This document shows, piece after piece, positions 7,157-15,738 of a stretch of 63,953 nucleotides of DNA (its first letter is position 1; each line of letters starts with the position of its first letter). Where the stretch lies: assembly GCA_017416245.1 (NCBI GenBank), contig JAFQCX010000001.1, positions 1 to 63,953 of the forward strand, in the 5' to 3' direction. The position numbers were made by a program, and so were the translations under genes. The notes below the pieces were generated by a model, which saw only the letters and a list, made by a program, of their open reading frames with translations, did not search any database and was not told where the DNA came from. The DNA is from Oscillospiraceae bacterium (GTDB lineage: Bacteria; Bacillota; Clostridia; Oscillospirales; Oscillospiraceae).

Positions 7157-8241
7157 GATCTTCCTCCTTTCAAAAGCTTTTCCCAAATAGATGGTTTCTT
7201 TATTTCCTCTACTTCTACGGTCTGCCCGTATACCAGCGGAATCTCCCCCACAGGCTTTCCGTTTAAGCAGACATAGGCATTGCCTGCCTGCTGTGCCTGC
7301 GCCACAGGCGCATATACAAATCCAGGCTTGGAAAGAACGATTTCAGGCTCTTCCCCCGGCGCCAATGAATAAGAAAAATCCTCGGATGCAATCAGGGTTA
7401 CGCAGGTATCCTCACCGGAAACTATCGGAATTCGACCTATGCAATCCCCTTTTTTTACAATTTGACGGACTGAATAGCCTGTAAATCCTGTTTCCATAAG
7501 GCTTATATGGTCCTGCCAATCATTGCCGTCATTCATTGTGACACAAATCAGTCTGCGTCCATCGCGGGTACAACTTGAAACCAAAATACGCCCTGCCTTT
7601 TTGGTAAATCCGGTTTTAACACCGTCAGCCCCCTCCAGCAACCACAGCAGTTTGTTGTGATTTCGCAGGCTGCGACCGCCGGCCATTACAGACTTAGTTG
7701 AAACGGTTTTATAAAAAATAGGATTCTCCATAGCATATGCAGATAGAGTCGCCATATCTCTTGCGGTGGAATAGTGGCCCGGGCTATCCAACCCATTGGG
7801 ATTTACAAAATGGGTATCGTGCAGGCCCAGTCTGTGGGCCTTGTCATTCATCAATTCGGCAAAGCCCTCAACTGTACCGCCACAGTAGATCGCCAGCGCA
7901 ACGGCAGCATCGTTGCCGCTGTGCAACATCAGCCCGTACAGAAGCTCCTGAACTGTCAGGACTTCGCCCTCTTTCAGATACATAGAAGAGCCTTCGATCC
8001 CCACGGCTTCCTTTGGGATCCGCACTCTGTCCAATACATTCACCTGTTCGCAGACAATGAGCGCCGTCATAATTTTGGTTGTGCTTGCGATCAAGCTCTG
8101 TTTATCCGGCTGTTTGCTATAAAGAAGTCTTCCTGTCTGTCCGTCCAGTAAGACAGCACTGCCGGCAGAAATTGCCCTACAGGGAAAAACCAGGCTGGCA
8201 GCCAGAAATGCAGCTGCCACCCCGGCAAAAAAACGTTTCAT
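7153..8241 (-). CDS. dacF: D-alanyl-D-alanine carboxypeptidase, DacF-like
   Basis: A 362-aa serine DD-carboxypeptidase that trims the terminal D-Ala of peptidoglycan stem peptides. A signal peptide covers about residues 1-26 (KRFFAGVAAAFLAASLVFP). Catalytic motifs are STTK (SxxK, about 54), SGN (about 111) and KTG (about 212), followed by a C-terminal beta domain. GAGG lies 9 bases before the chosen ATG; two codons for Met lie slightly upstream. DacF-type enzymes shape spore peptidoglycan crosslinking, and the downstream ytfJ-like context agrees, but a vegetative role cannot be excluded. Confidence 0.93.
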   Translation of the reverse strand: MKRFFAGVAAAFLAASLVFPCRAISAGSAVLLDGQTGRLLYSKQPDKQSLIASTTKIMTALIVCEQVNVLDRVRIPKEAVGIEGSSMYLKEGEVLTVQELLYGLMLHSGNDAAVALAIYCGGTVEGFAELMNDKAHRLGLHDTHFVNPNGLDSPGHYSTARDMATLSAYAMENPIFYKTVSTKSVMAGGRSLRNHNKLLWLLEGADGVKTGFTKKAGRILVSSCTRDGRRLICVTMNDGNDWQDHISLMETGFTGYSVRQIVKKGDCIGRIPIVSGEDTCVTLIASEDFSYSLAPGEEPEIVLSKPGFVYAPVAQAQQAGNAYVCLNGKPVGEIPLVYGQTVEVEEIKKPSIWEKLLKGGRS

Positions 8242-8280
8242 ATCCATCACCCTCAGGTAGTTTCCCCCGGGCAGGTTGCT

Positions 8281-8673
8281 TTATTCTGCTTTTTTCTCCA
8301 TACGGGAATCAATAAAGCCGGTAATCTTATCCAGTGTATCGGGAATCATTTCCACAAGGCGGTCTGCTGTGGTGTTAGCCGGCGCTGCTACGGGCAGCAT
8401 CCGCACACTGCCGTCCTTAATTACCAAAAAAGCAACAGGGGTAACCTTCACGCCGGCGCCTGCGCCGCCACCAAAGGGATTTTCCTTCGTATTGGGGTGT
8501 TTGGACACAAAATCAGAACCGCCACCGCCAAAACCAATGCTGATTTTAGAAATAGGAAGAATGGTAACGCCATCATCAGTTTTTATCGCTTCACCTACCA
8601 CTGTGTTTGCATCCACCATTTTTTTGATCTCATCAATGGTGCTGGAAAGCATATTGGAAAGATTCAAATTCAT
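8281..8673 (-). CDS. ytfJ: Sporulation protein YtfJ (GerW family)
   Basis: A 130-aa protein of the YtfJ/GerW family, made in sporulating cells and needed for efficient germination in Bacillus. The family core is visible: VDANTVVGEAIKTDDGVTIL, then KISIGFGGGGSDF and a second Gly-rich block NPFGGGAGAGVKVTPVAFLV. There is no signal peptide. The start MNLNLSNML overlaps the stop of the DUF2953 gene (ATGA), so the pair is translationally coupled, as in many spore formers where ytfI and ytfJ are adjacent. The upstream in-frame extension has no ribosome binding site. Confidence 0.93.
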   Translation of the reverse strand: MNLNLSNMLSSTIDEIKKMVDANTVVGEAIKTDDGVTILPISKISIGFGGGGSDFVSKHPNTKENPFGGGAGAGVKVTPVAFLVIKDGSVRMLPVAAPANTTADRLVEMIPDTLDKITGFIDSRMEKKAE

Positions 8674-9251
8674 AATTCGGCACCGCCTTTTCGTAATTTT
8701 TTCAAATTCATCAGTTGTTTTATGATTTTTAAACCGTGCACTGACAACAACTGCAGGGCACGTATGATCGTAATGGTTGCATCCAATCGGGCATAAATCA
8801 GCGTTTCTTCTGCCAGGAAGTCGCATTCCACCTGAATGTTTCGTTTCTTGATTACAAGAAAACGCTCCAGCTGCGGAATCAAGCTACCGACAGCAGCCCA
8901 GGTTCTGCCGTAGTTCACTGCCAGGTCACTGGGGTCACTACCTGCCAACACAAGTCGAAGTTCCAAATTCTTTACGCGGATTTTCTTTCGGAACTCCTCG
9001 AGAAATTGCAGGATCGTCTGCGCAACAGGCTGGAAATCTCGGAAGCTTCCGCCCTTAGACCGGCTACTGTCTGTCGCGCTTGTCTTTTCCTGTTTTGCGC
9101 TTTTCTCTTTCTTATTTCCCGGGAAAACCCGAAGCTTAAATGGTCCGATCAAAAGCCAAACACCGGCATTGGATCGCCTGTAGATCGCGCAAAATCCCAA
9201 AGGAAGGAAAAGCAACGCCAGAAGGGCTAGCAATGCAATCAGCCAGCCCAT
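8670..9251 (-). CDS. ytfI: DUF2953 domain protein (YtfI-like)
   Basis: A 193-aa membrane-anchored protein. One N-terminal transmembrane segment (about residues 3-24, LIALLALLALLFLPLGFCAI) is followed by a short basic and serine-rich linker and the DUF2953 region, recognisable by LELRLVLAGSDPSDLAVNYG near residue 98. Its molecular function is not known. It precedes ytfJ with an ATGA overlap and follows scpB by one base, so it belongs to a sporulation-associated transcript. The gene symbol follows the Bacillus pair by position and domain. Confidence 0.85.
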   Translation of the reverse strand: MGWLIALLALLALLFLPLGFCAIYRRSNAGVWLLIGPFKLRVFPGNKKEKSAKQEKTSATDSSRSKGGSFRDFQPVAQTILQFLEEFRKKIRVKNLELRLVLAGSDPSDLAVNYGRTWAAVGSLIPQLERFLVIKKRNIQVECDFLAEETLIYARLDATITIIRALQLLSVHGLKIIKQLMNLKKLRKGGAEL

Positions 9252-9252
9252 A

Positions 9253-9831
9253 TCAGACTTCCTCCATTGTCATTTGGTTGGGGTCAACCGGCTCTTCTAT
9301 CACTTCCGGCTCACCCAGGTTCACCTTTTCAATAGCCGGAAGCTCCTCCAAAGAGGACAGGCCGAAGGTACGCAGGAAATTGGGTGTTGTTTTATACAAA
9401 ATAGGGCGACCGGGTACATTCAGTCTGCCCGCATCCTCGATAAGCTTTTTATTGAGAAGGGCGCCGATAGAATAGCTGCTGTCCACACCGCGAAGCTGTT
9501 CCACCATAGCCTTGGTAGCAGGCTGATAGTAGGCAATAATGGTCAGTGCCTCCAGCTGGGATGCAGAAAGCTTGGGCGGCTTGCGGGTCTCCAGCGCCTG
9601 TGTAATATACTCAGCCATCTCGCCGGAGGACACCATTTGGTAGCCATTCTCCAGCCGCAAAATACGAATGCCCCGGCGGTTATAGGCCAGGTCATTGGCA
9701 AGGGCATCGGTAGCTTCAATAATGTCCTTTGCGTCTGATTGCAGCACATTGGCCAGCTGCGCGATCTCCACGCGCTCACCTGCAGCAAATAAGATGGCTT
9801 CAATGGCCCTCTGTAATTCAATTTGTTCCAT
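9253..9831 (-). CDS. scpB: Segregation and condensation protein ScpB
   Basis: ScpB is the winged-helix kite subunit of the SMC-ScpAB condensin, binding ScpA as a dimer. The 192 residues contain the conserved opening EQIELQRAIEAILFAAGE, the ALETRKPPKLSASQLEALTI block and PGRPILYKTTPNFLRTFGL near the C-terminus. I chose the ATG at MEQIEL because GGAG lies 9 bases upstream; it overlaps the end of scpA by 14 bases. smc itself is not in the window. Confidence 0.96.
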   Translation of the reverse strand: MEQIELQRAIEAILFAAGERVEIAQLANVLQSDAKDIIEATDALANDLAYNRRGIRILRLENGYQMVSSGEMAEYITQALETRKPPKLSASQLEALTIIAYYQPATKAMVEQLRGVDSSYSIGALLNKKLIEDAGRLNVPGRPILYKTTPNFLRTFGLSSLEELPAIEKVNLGEPEVIEEPVDPNQMTMEEV

Positions 9832-10630
9832 TTTCGTCATCTCCTTGTTTTGTGAGTGCTGTTTCATCTATCAATCTTACATTGGGATTTTCGCCGGAAA
9901 CGTCATCCTCTAATGTAACGGAATTGGTTTTGCACAATTCCAGTATTGCCAAAAATGTGGCAACAATTTCAGAACGGGTGCGACTTCCTTTAAATAAGCT
10001 CTTTAGCTTTTGGACACCCCGCAGGATCAGGTTATGGATCAGTTCCTTTGCCTTTTTGGTCACAGGGTATGGCTCTTTGCCAACGATTCCCTTAAAGTTC
10101 ACTGTTGGGGGCGGCAGACGGCGCTGATTCCGCTGGGTGATCTCATCCAACGCCCAAAGCATATCCATAACATCGTGCTTATAGCGATAGGTCTCATCCC
10201 GGCGCAATGGCTCCGGCGCCTTGGTAAACAGGCAGCGGCCAATATCATTCATCGGCTCCAAAACTGTAACCGCCATACGAATTTGATCCATCGCCTCGTG
10301 ACGCTGGCGCTCGATCAGCGACTGGCGAAGCAGATCCAGCTCTGTTTCAGCCTCGATCGCCTCAGCGGTGGAAAGCAGCATTTTGGTCTTGATCAGCATC
10401 AGGTGAGATGCCATGGTGATAAACTCACTGGCAAGCTCGATATCCAGCCGCTTCATCTCCTCCAGGTATGCCAAATACTGCTCCAAAATCGCCGTAATGG
10501 AAACATCCTGAATCTCTATTTTGTTTTTACTCAGCAACAGAAAGATTACGTCCAGCGGACCTTCAAAGTCCTCCATCAGCTCGCTTTTGGTGTGGACGAT
10601 ACCTTCCAAGCGATATTTTGGTTCTGCCAT
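9818..10630 (-). CDS. scpA: Segregation and condensation protein ScpA
   Basis: ScpA is the kleisin that bridges the SMC heads. At 270 aa it is of normal length. The N-terminal helical region has FEGPLDVIFLLLSKNKIEIQ (about 23-42) and ASEFITMASHLMLIKTKMLL (about 65-84), both family hallmarks; the C-terminal winged-helix region binds an SMC head. AAGGAG precedes the ATG. It is the first gene of the leftward scpA-scpB-ytfI-ytfJ series, and no clear promoter box stands out in the 146-base gap upstream. Confidence 0.96.
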   Translation of the reverse strand: MAEPKYRLEGIVHTKSELMEDFEGPLDVIFLLLSKNKIEIQDVSITAILEQYLAYLEEMKRLDIELASEFITMASHLMLIKTKMLLSTAEAIEAETELDLLRQSLIERQRHEAMDQIRMAVTVLEPMNDIGRCLFTKAPEPLRRDETYRYKHDVMDMLWALDEITQRNQRRLPPPTVNFKGIVGKEPYPVTKKAKELIHNLILRGVQKLKSLFKGSRTRSEIVATFLAILELCKTNSVTLEDDVSGENPNVRLIDETALTKQGDDENGTN

Positions 10631-10722
10631 AGTCGCTCCTTGCCCATACTTTCACATAATATTGACTTATTATACCAAATAAACCTGTATCCTGCAAGTA
10701 TTTGTAAAAATTTTCACACATA

Positions 10723-10751
10723 TTGCAATTTTCGACAGGTTATGCTAAAAT
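10723..10751 (+). promoter_or_regulatory. Promoter for the 115-aa membrane protein
   Basis: TTGCAA, a 17-base spacer and TAAAAT precede the gene by about 25 bases. A GGAGG lies between them and the ATG. Confidence 0.65.
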
Positions 10752-10776
10752 ATAGAAAAACGCTGGAGGGATAAAA

Positions 10777-11124
10777 ATGGCACAAAAACCCAACCGCTAC
10801 AAAATTATGGAACGCTATATGACCTTTGCTTTATGTCTGGACGCGATTTTGTTTATTCTTTATATGATCGTTGCCGGGAATGGTATTATCTGGCTTAAAG
10901 TTATTCTGACTCTGCTGTGCCTTGCCCTTTCCGGCGCGCTGCTTTGGTTTTTATATGTAACCAGGGAGCTGCTTCGGCAGCGCAGTCTGTGGATCACTGC
11001 CGGCGCAGGCGCGATTGCAATATGTCTGCTGTTTTCTCTGCTTCTTAATTTCCCCAGTCCCAACAAATATAAACAGGCAGATCCTCAAGAGGGCTCCGCA
11101 TATCAAGTTATCGAACAAATTTAA
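10777..11124 (+). CDS. Small membrane protein of unknown function, 115 aa
   Basis: Three hydrophobic helices are visible (about residues 16-33, 38-58 and 71-90), the last two separated by a basic loop TRELLRQRSLW, with a short polar C-terminal tail. There is no signal-peptide cleavage site and no catalytic motif. It is a monocistronic gene with its own promoter and a strong terminator immediately after. I do not recognise the family. An orientation with the basic N-terminus inside is likely by the positive-inside rule. Confidence 0.75.
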   Translation: MAQKPNRYKIMERYMTFALCLDAILFILYMIVAGNGIIWLKVILTLLCLALSGALLWFLYVTRELLRQRSLWITAGAGAIAICLLFSLLLNFPSPNKYKQADPQEGSAYQVIEQI

Positions 11125-11128
11125 TATA

Positions 11129-11158
11129 AAAAGGACGTGTCGCAAAACACGTCCTTTT
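11129..11158. terminator. Bidirectional terminator
   Basis: A 12-bp stem AAAAGGACGTGT with its complement lies between the convergent membrane-protein gene and the feo operon; it has A and T runs on either side. Confidence 0.85.
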
Positions 11159-11160
11159 CA

Positions 11161-11301
11161 TTATGCCTTTTTGTTTTTCTTTCCGGCGCAGCCATTACAA
11201 TGTTCACAGTTGCCACCGCAGCCGGGTTTGTTCTTTCGCAGCAGAACATATAGGCAGTAGCCGGCAACCAATGCAAGTATCAGCAAATCGTACCATTTCA
11301 T
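11161..11301 (-). CDS. FeoB-associated Cys-rich membrane protein
   Basis: A 46-residue protein with one transmembrane helix (about residues 3-21) and a short cytosolic tail carrying a Cys cluster (CGGNCEHCNGC) and a Lys-rich end. This is the FeoB-associated cysteine-rich architecture found at the end of many feo operons in anaerobes. Its ATG overlaps the feoB stop (ATGA), so it is translationally coupled. A role in handing Fe(II) to or from FeoB is proposed by context; the mechanism is unproven. Confidence 0.88.
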   Translation of the reverse strand: MKWYDLLILALVAGYCLYVLLRKNKPGCGGNCEHCNGCAGKKNKKA

Positions 11302-13298
11302 AGCAGCACCCCAATCTGATAAACGATCAGCGCTACCAGCCAGGCAACCACGCATTGCATCACCACTGCGCCTAAGGCTTTCCAGCCGGAGTTGAGTTCT
11401 CTGCGAATGGTTGCAACAGCCGCAACACAAGGCGTATACAGCAGGCAGAAGGTCAAGAAGCTACAAGCAGACTCTGTTGTAAAGATACTGTGCAGCGCCG
11501 TTGTTAACTGCTCTGTACCCACGCCCAATATGACGCCAAAGGTACTGACGACAGCTTCCTTCGCAGTAAAGCCGGATACCAGCGCAGTTACCATCCGCCA
11601 ATCACCAAAGCCAAGGGGCGCAAAAATCGGTGACACCACACGGCCCAAGGTTGCCAGTATGCTCTGCGCGCTGTCTGTAACTACATTCAGCCGTATATCA
11701 AAGGTCTGCAAAAACCAAATCAGTACCGTAGCCACAAAAATGACAGAAAATGCCCGCTGTAGGAAATCCTTTGCCTTTTCCCACATCAATAGGATAACGC
11801 TTCTTGGCGCAGGAAGCCGGTAGTTCGGCAGTTCCATTACAAAGGGCACAGGATTGCCCTTGAAGGCGGTATTTTTCATAAGCAGCGCAACCAGAACGCC
11901 AACTGCCATACCGCCAAAGTACAGCGCCAGCATCACCAGCAGCTCTCTGCCGGGAAAAAAGGCTGCTGCAAATACCGAATAGATCGGGATCTTTGCTGAA
12001 CAGCTCATATAAGGCGTCAACAAGATGGTCATTTTTCTATCCCGGTTGGAGGATAATGTTCTTGTGGCCATAATGCCCGGAACGCTGCAGCCAAAGCCAA
12101 CCAGCATAGGCACAAAGCTTCTGCCGGACAAGCCGATCTTTCTTAACAGCTTATCCATTACGAAGGCCACACGTGCCATATAACCGGAGTCTTCCAGCAA
12201 GGATAAGAAGAAGAATAGCACAACGATCAGCGGCAGGAAGCTCAGCACGCTGCCCACACCGGAGAATATACCGTCAATGATCAGGCTATGTACGATGGGG
12301 TTGAGCCCATAGCGTGTCAGCAGGTCATCTGCCAGCAGCGTCAGTCCATCAATGGCATAGGCAAGCACATCTGACAGGAATGCGCCAAACACATTAAACG
12401 TCAGGAAAAATACCAAACCCATAATTGCAACGAACAACGGAATTGCAAAATAGCGGTGGGTCAGGATCCTGTCGATCTGCATACTTCTGCGGTGTTCCTT
12501 GCTCTCCTTAGCCTTCACTACGCAGTCTTTACAAACAGACTCGATAAAGTTATATCGCATATCCGCCAATGCGGCATTTCGATCCAGCCCCCGCTCAGAT
12601 TCCATTTCGATCACGGAATGCTCGATCAGTTCAATTTCGTTCTGGCTCAGCTGCAGCAAGTCACCAAAGTCCCGCTCTCCCTCAATCAGCTTCATCGCGC
12701 AGAATCGGCGGGAGATATCAACCATTGTTGCGTGGTCCTCAATAATATGACTTACCGCGTGAATACACCGGTGAACAGGTCCATCGGGGCAGAAATCCTG
12801 CACTTTTGGCAGAGTCTTGTTCTGCGCAGTTGCGATTGCCGTTTCCATCAGCTCGGAAATGCCCTGCTTTTTTGCAGCGCTGATGGGCACAACCGGTACG
12901 CCAAGGGCTTTTACCATCTTCGCAACATTTACACTGCCGCCGTTTCCGTGGAGCTCGTCCATCATATTCAGTGCAATTACCGTAGGAACACGAAGTGTCA
13001 GCAGCTGCAATGTCAGATAGAGATTTCTCTCAATATTTGTGGCATCTACAATGTTAATAATGCCATCGGGCTTTTCCTTCAGAATAAAATCCCGGGTGAC
13101 GATTTCCTCCTGAGAATAGGGACGGATAGAGTAGATTCCAGGCAGATCCACCACCTGGTGTTCGGTGTTGCGGATGTAACCGACTTTTTGATCCACAGTT
13201 ACACCGGGGAAATTTCCCACGTGCTGATTGGCGCCTGTAAGGGCGTTGAAAAGCGTAGTCTTGCCGGAGTTTTGATTTCCTGCCAATGCAAAAATCAT
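11298..13298 (-). CDS. feoB: Ferrous iron transporter FeoB
   Basis: A 666-aa polytopic Fe(II) transporter with a cytosolic GTPase domain. The P-loop is GNQNSGKTTLFN (about residues 7-18), switch and G3 follow as VVDLPGIYSIRP (about 49-60), and the G4 element is NMMD (about 111). The membrane part starts near residue 280 and contains two Gate motifs (the first near MLVGFGCSVPGIMATR) and two conserved Cys positions in the core. It overlaps feoA upstream and the Cys-rich gene downstream, each by four bases, forming a tight feoA-feoB-partner operon. Confidence 0.97.
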   Translation of the reverse strand: MIFALAGNQNSGKTTLFNALTGANQHVGNFPGVTVDQKVGYIRNTEHQVVDLPGIYSIRPYSQEEIVTRDFILKEKPDGIINIVDATNIERNLYLTLQLLTLRVPTVIALNMMDELHGNGGSVNVAKMVKALGVPVVPISAAKKQGISELMETAIATAQNKTLPKVQDFCPDGPVHRCIHAVSHIIEDHATMVDISRRFCAMKLIEGERDFGDLLQLSQNEIELIEHSVIEMESERGLDRNAALADMRYNFIESVCKDCVVKAKESKEHRRSMQIDRILTHRYFAIPLFVAIMGLVFFLTFNVFGAFLSDVLAYAIDGLTLLADDLLTRYGLNPIVHSLIIDGIFSGVGSVLSFLPLIVVLFFFLSLLEDSGYMARVAFVMDKLLRKIGLSGRSFVPMLVGFGCSVPGIMATRTLSSNRDRKMTILLTPYMSCSAKIPIYSVFAAAFFPGRELLVMLALYFGGMAVGVLVALLMKNTAFKGNPVPFVMELPNYRLPAPRSVILLMWEKAKDFLQRAFSVIFVATVLIWFLQTFDIRLNVVTDSAQSILATLGRVVSPIFAPLGFGDWRMVTALVSGFTAKEAVVSTFGVILGVGTEQLTTALHSIFTTESACSFLTFCLLYTPCVAAVATIRRELNSGWKALGAVVMQCVVAWLVALIVYQIGVLL

Positions 13299-13525
13299 TT
13301 CACTACCTCCTGCAAGCCAATCATTTTGGCATCCTCCCTGCGGATCGTCAGTTCATATCCCCGGACCTGGATTTGGATGGGATCTCCCATAGGGGCAACC
13401 TTTTGCAAAAGCACACTTGTCCCTGGGATCAGCCCCATATCTAAAAAGCGTAAGCGCAACGCACCCTCTCCACCTACTGTGGAAATGATGCCTTGTTGCC
13501 CTATTTGCAGATCATTAATTGTCAT
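13295..13525 (-). CDS. feoA: Ferrous iron transport protein FeoA
   Basis: A 76-aa SH3-like cytosolic protein that supports FeoB. The family core is visible in LRLRFLDMGLIPGTSVLLQK (about 22-42), then PIQIQVRGYELTIRREDAKMI. GGAGG lies 6 bases before the ATG. It is the first gene of the operon, behind a promoter with a palindromic operator. Confidence 0.94.
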   Translation of the reverse strand: MTINDLQIGQQGIISTVGGEGALRLRFLDMGLIPGTSVLLQKVAPMGDPIQIQVRGYELTIRREDAKMIGLQEVVK

Positions 13526-13539
13526 ATTTTCCTCCTTGA

Positions 13540-13596
13540 GTTAGCACACACTAACATTAGCATATTTATACTACCCCCATTGTAATTATTTGTCAA
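13540..13596 (-). promoter_or_regulatory. feoAB promoter with DtxR/IdeR-like palindrome
   Basis: Read leftward, TTGACA (13591-13596), a 17-base spacer and TAGTAT (13568-13573) form a good promoter. Just downstream of the start region lies GTTAG-N6-CTAAC (13540-13555), a dyad resembling the TTAGG-rich operators of iron-dependent DtxR-family repressors. Iron repression is inferred; no DtxR or Fur gene is in the window. Confidence 0.6.
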
Positions 13597-13602
13597 TAAA
13601 AA

Positions 13603-13632
13603 TACGCACCTGAAAGATTTTTCAGGTGCGTA
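13603..13632 (-). terminator. Terminator after metA
   Basis: A 13-bp perfect stem (TACGCACCTGAAA and its complement) is followed leftward by TTTTTATT. Confidence 0.9.
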
Positions 13633-13639
13633 CGGGAAA

Positions 13640-14563
13640 TCATTCATTACCGATACTGGTAATATCGTAGGGTGTCGTCTGATAGACGAAGTAGTTGAGC
13701 CAGTTTGAGAACAACAGGTTTGCGTGTCCCCTCCAGCGAACAATGGGCGCCTGGGTATCATCGTCATTGGGATAGTAATTCTTAGGAACTGCTATAGGTA
13801 AACCTGCATTTTTGTCCCGCAGGTATTCCTTTTCCAGAGTGTCGGGGTCGTACTCAGAATGTCCTGTGATAAAAATGTGCCGTCCCCGCTTGCTCATCAC
13901 CGCATAGACGCCTGCCTCCTCGGAGGATGCCAAAATCTTCAGTTCGGGAACTGCCTCAATTTCTTCCCGCAACACAGTTGTATGGCGGGAATGGGGCGCC
14001 CAGAAGTGATCGTCAAAGCCACGCAGAAGTATGGAACGGGGATAATCCCGTGTGTGCTCAAACACGCCAAACAGCTTTTCGTCCAAGGGGTGTTTGTCGA
14101 TCCCGTAATGGTAATAAAGGCCTGCCTGCGCACCCCAGCAAATATGGAAGGTGCTATGGACGTGGGTCTTGCTCCACTCCATAATTTCGCACAGCTCCTG
14201 CCAATAATCCACCTCTTCAAAGGGAAGATTCTCCACCGGAGCGCCGGTGATCACCATGCCGTCAAACTTTCTGTCCTTCAGCTCATCAAAGGTTTTATAG
14301 AAGGTCAGCAGATGCTCCTGGGCGGTATTTTTTGCAATGTGGGTCCTTGTGTGCATCAATTCCAACCGCACCTGCAAGGGGGTATTGCCCAGCAAGCGGC
14401 TTAATTGGGTTTCCGTAACGATCTTTGTGGGCATCAGATTCAAAACCACGATCTCCAAAGGCCGAATGTCCTGCGTGATTGCTCTGTTTTCCGACATTAC
14501 AAAGATATTTTCCTGCTGCAGAATGCTGGTAGCAGGCAGGTTGTTGGGGATTTGGATAGGCAT
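13640..14563 (-). CDS. metAA: Homoserine O-acetyltransferase, MetA family
   Basis: A 307-aa enzyme that activates homoserine for methionine synthesis. The MetA fold is shown by the [20 protein letters not shown] opening block, the catalytic Cys in [16 protein letters not shown] (about residue 142) and the His/Glu pair in the [10 protein letters not shown] segment. Residue 111 is Glu in TGAPVE. In characterised MetA proteins Glu at this place selects acetyl-CoA and Gly succinyl-CoA, so the name MetAA is an inference from that residue. It is monocistronic, with only 55 bases to the next gene and no riboswitch. Confidence 0.93.
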   Translation of the reverse strand: MPIQIPNNLPATSILQQENIFVMSENRAITQDIRPLEIVVLNLMPTKIVTETQLSRLLGNTPLQVRLELMHTRTHIAKNTAQEHLLTFYKTFDELKDRKFDGMVITGAPVENLPFEEVDYWQELCEIMEWSKTHVHSTFHICWGAQAGLYYHYGIDKHPLDEKLFGVFEHTRDYPRSILLRGFDDHFWAPHSRHTTVLREEIEAVPELKILASSEEAGVYAVMSKRGRHIFITGHSEYDPDTLEKEYLRDKNAGLPIAVPKNYYPNDDDTQAPIVRWRGHANLLFSNWLNYFVYQTTPYDITSIGNE

Positions 14564-14617
14564 AGCGTTTCCCCCTTTCGACAGTTTTCACTATTCTACA
14601 AAATTATTGCGGGTTTG

Positions 14618-15601
14618 TCAATTCTGTCCGTAGTCTTTCAGCACTGTTTCGGGGTAATAGTGAGATAGGATCTGCGCATAGTTTGCTCCTCTGACCGCCA
14701 TTGCCTCTGCCCCGTACTGGCTCATACCCACACGGTGTCCGAATCCCTTCGTCACAATATGCACGCTGTCGCCAATTGGCGTAATGGTAAACGCTGTGGA
14801 ACGCAGACCCAGCACCTTGCGCAAATCCGTGCCGGGAAAGGTTTTACCTGCTATCACGATCGTGTCCACACCACCGCCATTTGTGTAGGTAACGCTTCCA
14901 AACCACGTTGCAAGCTGTCCTTTCGGGTCAATGCCCAGCAGTTTAGCAAACTCCTGTTTTGTAAATCGCACCGAATCGGTATAATGGGCAGCTTGTTCCT
15001 CTCCCGGGCTGTCCACTGCCTGTAAATAAGGAATCTCTGCGCCCCAAACCGCAACTGCATCCTCTGTTCTGCCTCCCGAGCAGGAAAAATATGTTGCTTC
15101 AATCAACTGATTATGGTACGTCAGTATTTGATATGCAGTTTCGTTTACTGCTGATGTAACTTTATCCACTGTTTCCTGCCTGCCACCCTTTGCCAGGTAA
15201 TCATCAATTCCGCAATAGGCTTGACAGCAAACAGAGTCCATACAGACAGCTCCACTATGCTTTTGCGCGGTTGATTGCCGCTTCAATGCATAAGTGCGGG
15301 CGACCACAGCCTGCGCTTTCATTGTTTCTTCATCAAAGTCTGCCGGCAACTCCCCCAGCAGGACACCCACTACATATGTATTCAGATCCATAGCTTCTAT
15401 TTCTGACGCGTCATTTTGCACATTGATTTTGTGTTCCACGGAGTACTGTGGGAGTGTTTGCATATTGCTTGACTCTGTGGGAGAAGTCTGTATTGGCGGC
15501 CTTTTGTCTTTATGCAAATACCACTTTTCCGCAACAGAAAAAATAAGCCCCGGAAGAGCCAGACCCAACACAAACGCCATCGGCCAAGATTTTCCTTTCA
15601 T
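14618..15601 (-). CDS. spoIID: Stage II sporulation protein D
   Basis: SpoIID is the lytic transglycosylase that cleaves peptidoglycan during engulfment with SpoIIP and SpoIIM. The 327 residues begin with one membrane anchor (about 7-25). The SpoIID domain follows with the VGVLLGELPADFDEETMKAQ block, where the catalytic Glu lies in GELPADF. AVVARTYALK comes next, and then GFGHRVGMSQYGAEAMAVRG near the C-terminus. GGTG lies 6 bases before the chosen ATG; GTG codons a few bases upstream are alternatives. It points to a spore former. Confidence 0.95.
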   Translation of the reverse strand: MKGKSWPMAFVLGLALPGLIFSVAEKWYLHKDKRPPIQTSPTESSNMQTLPQYSVEHKINVQNDASEIEAMDLNTYVVGVLLGELPADFDEETMKAQAVVARTYALKRQSTAQKHSGAVCMDSVCCQAYCGIDDYLAKGGRQETVDKVTSAVNETAYQILTYHNQLIEATYFSCSGGRTEDAVAVWGAEIPYLQAVDSPGEEQAAHYTDSVRFTKQEFAKLLGIDPKGQLATWFGSVTYTNGGGVDTIVIAGKTFPGTDLRKVLGLRSTAFTITPIGDSVHIVTKGFGHRVGMSQYGAEAMAVRGANYAQILSHYYPETVLKDYGQN

Positions 15602-15677
15602 TTGCATCACCACATAATATTTTACATTTCATACAAATAAAAACATGACGGATTCTGTTGGGGTATCCCAGTTTTCC

Positions 15678-15706
15678 TTGACACAATAGTCCTTTGTGAG
15701 TATAAT
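15678..15706 (+). promoter_or_regulatory. Consensus sigma-A promoter for the LRR protein
   Basis: TTGACA, 17 bases and TATAAT match the consensus exactly. It lies about 33 bases upstream of the start codon, in the divergent region with spoIID. Confidence 0.85.
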
Positions 15707-15738
15707 TAATGTGATATTTTATCGAAATGGAGCGAACC

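Noticed and set aside
12456-13544. A 362-codon rightward open frame
   Set aside because: It lies wholly antisense to feoB and feoA, which have clear motifs, coupling and a promoter; no ribosome binding site or family is seen for it.
13522-13767. An 81-codon leftward frame between metA and feoA
   Set aside because: It overlaps the metA C-terminus, the terminator and the feo promoter in a different frame and has no start signal.
14564-14617. SAM riboswitch upstream of metA
   Set aside because: The gap between spoIID and metA is only about 55 bases and shows no SAM-box elements.
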